Shown here: positions 62,465 through 64,000 of the stretch, in pieces | Layout of the letters: each line of letters starts with the position of its first letter | Numbering within the stretch: position 1 is the first letter of the stretch | NCBI RefSeq assembly: GCF_025380365.1 | Contig: NZ_JAOCQF010000002.1 | Location: 390,846 to 454,845 of the forward strand | Direction: 5' to 3' | Source of the DNA: Albidovulum sediminis | Lineage (GTDB): Bacteria > Pseudomonadota > Alphaproteobacteria > Rhodobacterales > Rhodobacteraceae | Length of the DNA: 64,000 bases | Notes under the pieces: generated by a model | The model's input: only the letters and a program-made list of their open reading frames with translations | Database searches by the model: none | Told to the model about the DNA's origin: nothing | Position numbers and translations under genes: made by a program

Positions 62465-64000
62465 TCAGAGATCCATCAAGAGCCGCCGCGGGTCTTCCAG
62501 CGCTTCCTTGACCCGCACGAGGAACGTCACCGCGCCCTTGCCGTCGACGATCCGGTGGTCGTAGCTGAGCGCGAGATACATCATCGGGCGGATGACGATC
62601 TGGCCGTTCACCACCACCGGGCGGTCCTGGATCTTGTGCATGCCGAGGATGCCGGACTGCGGGGGGTTGAGGATCGGCGAGGACATCAGCGAGCCGTAGA
62701 CGCCGCCGTTCGAGATGGTGAAGGACCCGCCCTGCATTTCTGCCATCGACAGTTTCCCGTCGCGGGCGCGGACGCCAAGTTCGGCGATCTTCTTCTCGAT
62801 CGCGGCAAAGCCCATCTGGTCGGCGTCGCGCACCACCGGCACGACGAGGCCCGAAGGGGTGCCGACGGCGACGCCCATGTGGACGTAGTTCTTGTAGACG
62901 ACATCGCCGCCGTCGATCTCGGCGTTGACCTCGGGCACTTCCTTCAGCGCGTGGCAGCAGGCCTTCACGAAGAAGGACATGAATCCCATCTTCACGCCGT
63001 GCTTCTTCTCGAAGGCGTCCTTGTAGGCGTTGCGCAGGTCCATGATGCCGGACATGTCCACCTCGTTGTAGGTGGTCAGCATCGCGGCGGTGTTCTGCGC
63101 GTCCTTGAGGCGCCGGGCGATGGTGGCGCGCAGGCGGGTCATCTTCACCCGTTCCTCGCGCGCGGCATCCTCGGCCGGGACGGGCGCGCGCGGTGGCGCG
63201 GCGGGGGCGGGCACGGCAGAGGCGACAGCGGGCGCGGCCTCGGCCTTGCCGGCAACGGCGCGGGCGACGTCCTCCTTCATGATGCGGCCGTCGCGGCCGG
63301 TGCCGGTCACCTCGGCGGCGGTGAGGCCGGCCTCGGCCATCGCCTTCTTGGCGGCGGGCGCATCTTCCACATCCGCGCGGGCGGCCGGGGTGGCGGCCGG
63401 GGCAGGGGCGGCGGCTGTGGCCGCCGGGGCGGCGGGCGCCGGGGCGGCAGCGGCGGCGCCTTCGGCCACGACCGCGAGGCGCGCCTTCGCGTCGACCGTG
63501 GAGCCTTCCGGCGCAAGGATTTCCGTCAGGACGCCGGCGACGGGCGAGGGCACCTCGACCGAGACCTTGTCGGTTTCAAGCTCGCACAGCATTTCGTCCA
63601 CCGCGACCGCATCGCCCACCTTCTTGAACCAGGTGGATACGGTCGCCTCGGTCACGCTTTCACCCAGCGTCGGCACCATCACGTCGGTCATCTTGCCCTC
63701 TTCGGCTTTCGGCGCGGCCTTGGGCGCCGGTTGTTGGGTGGGTTGCGCCGTGGCGGCCTCGGCGCCCGCGGCAATCTGTGCAAGAAGGGCATTGACGCCC
63801 ACGGTCGCGCCTTCGGGCGCGACAATCTCGGCAAGCCGGCCCGCTGCGGGGGCGGGAACCTCGACCGTCACCTTGTCGGTTTCAAGCTCGCAGAGCATCT
63901 CGTCCTGCGCGACGATGTCGCCTGGCTTCTTGAACCAGGTCGCCACTGTCGCCTCGGACACGCTTTCGCCCAGCGTCGGGACACGTACTTCGATCGTCAT
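62465..64000 (-). CDS. odhB: Dihydrolipoyllysine succinyltransferase, E2 of 2-oxoglutarate dehydrogenase
   Basis: This 511-aa protein has two N-terminal lipoyl domains (each with ELETDKV, lysines near 43 and 147), Ala/Pro linkers, a peripheral-subunit binding domain ([15 protein letters not shown]) and a catalytic domain ending in [14 protein letters not shown]. It is the core of the 2-oxoglutarate dehydrogenase complex. The ATG is at 63998-64000, the last base of the window; it matches the usual start [14 protein letters not shown], so the gene seems complete. Confidence 0.95.
   Translation of the reverse strand: MTIEVRVPTLGESVSEATVATWFKKPGDIVAQDEMLCELETDKVTVEVPAPAAGRLAEIVAPEGATVGVNALLAQIAAGAEAATAQPTQQPAPKAAPKAEEGKMTDVMVPTLGESVTEATVSTWFKKVGDAVAVDEMLCELETDKVSVEVPSPVAGVLTEILAPEGSTVDAKARLAVVAEGAAAAAPAPAAPAATAAAPAPAATPAARADVEDAPAAKKAMAEAGLTAAEVTGTGRDGRIMKEDVARAVAGKAEAAPAVASAVPAPAAPPRAPVPAEDAAREERVKMTRLRATIARRLKDAQNTAAMLTTYNEVDMSGIMDLRNAYKDAFEKKHGVKMGFMSFFVKACCHALKEVPEVNAEIDGGDVVYKNYVHMGVAVGTPSGLVVPVVRDADQMGFAAIEKKIAELGVRARDGKLSMAEMQGGSFTISNGGVYGSLMSSPILNPPQSGILGMHKIQDRPVVVNGQIVIRPMMYLALSYDHRIVDGKGAVTFLVRVKEALEDPRRLLMDL

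Overview
The window is about 64 kb of GC-rich DNA with strong G/C third-position bias. It looks like an alphaproteobacterium of the Rhodobacterales (Paracoccaceae type). Supporting evidence: a tpa/tauR pair with the TauR operator repeat described in Rhodobacter, a two-lipoyl-domain OdhB, NDUFA12, DUF2155 and FYDLN-acid proteins, ClpP-ClpX, and many LysR regulators. One gene is cut by the left edge; odhB starts exactly at the right edge.

Layout. 0-2.7 kb: copper chaperone, ribosomal protein L28, a GcvA-like LysR regulator and a DUF1127 protein. 2.8-4.4 kb: cobalt-type nitrile hydratase (alpha, beta, accessory protein). 4.4-12 kb: taurine-pyruvate aminotransferase, TauR, and a SoeABC-type sulfite dehydrogenase. 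12-13.7 kb: Na/Pi cotransporter with a candidate Pho box. 13.8-20.8 kb: LysR regulator, a secreted SnoaL-like protein and a YdcSTUV-PatD (polyamine ABC transporter plus aminobutyraldehyde dehydrogenase) operon. 20.9-24.5 kb: CbiX-like protein and two amidases. 24.6-28.6 kb: clpP, clpX, NDUFA12, mlaD, DUF2155, aat. 28.6-32.4 kb: LysR/hydroxyacid dehydrogenase pair, then accC and accB. 32.6-37 kb: reductive pyrimidine catabolism (preT, preA, rutR). 37-45 kb: LysR regulator plus a seven-gene operon (ureohydrolase, two SDRs, CE4/PuuE-like hydrolase, 54-aa membrane peptide, NCS1 permease, GMC dehydrogenase) whose substrate I cannot name. 45.2-47.5 kb: NsrR-like regulator, nitronate monooxygenase, 5-formyl-THF cyclo-ligase. 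47.6-55.6 kb: a C3-organosulfonate cluster (LysR, CuyA-type cysteate sulfo-lyase, DegT-type aminotransferase, Asp/Glu racemase, TauABC-like importer, HpsN-type sulfopropanediol dehydrogenase). 55.6-57.4 kb: decayed mobile DNA beside tRNA-Ala(GGC), holding an FNR-box cytochrome c gene, an IS6-type transposase stub and an integrase stub. 57.5-64 kb: FYDLN protein, metallopeptidase, GntR regulator, lpdA, glycosyltransferase, MAPEG protein and odhB.

How the parts fit. The sulfonate genes form a theme. Taurine is deaminated by Tpa under TauR control. Cysteate would be desulfonated by CuyA to pyruvate, ammonia and sulfite. Dihydroxypropanesulfonate would be oxidised by HpsN to sulfolactate. SoeABC, encoded next to tpa-tauR, could oxidise the sulfite to sulfate. 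The aminotransferase and racemase inside the cuyA-hpsN operon are not part of the pathways I know and are the best candidates for an undescribed step. The ureohydrolase/NCS1/GMC operon is the second candidate for a new pathway.
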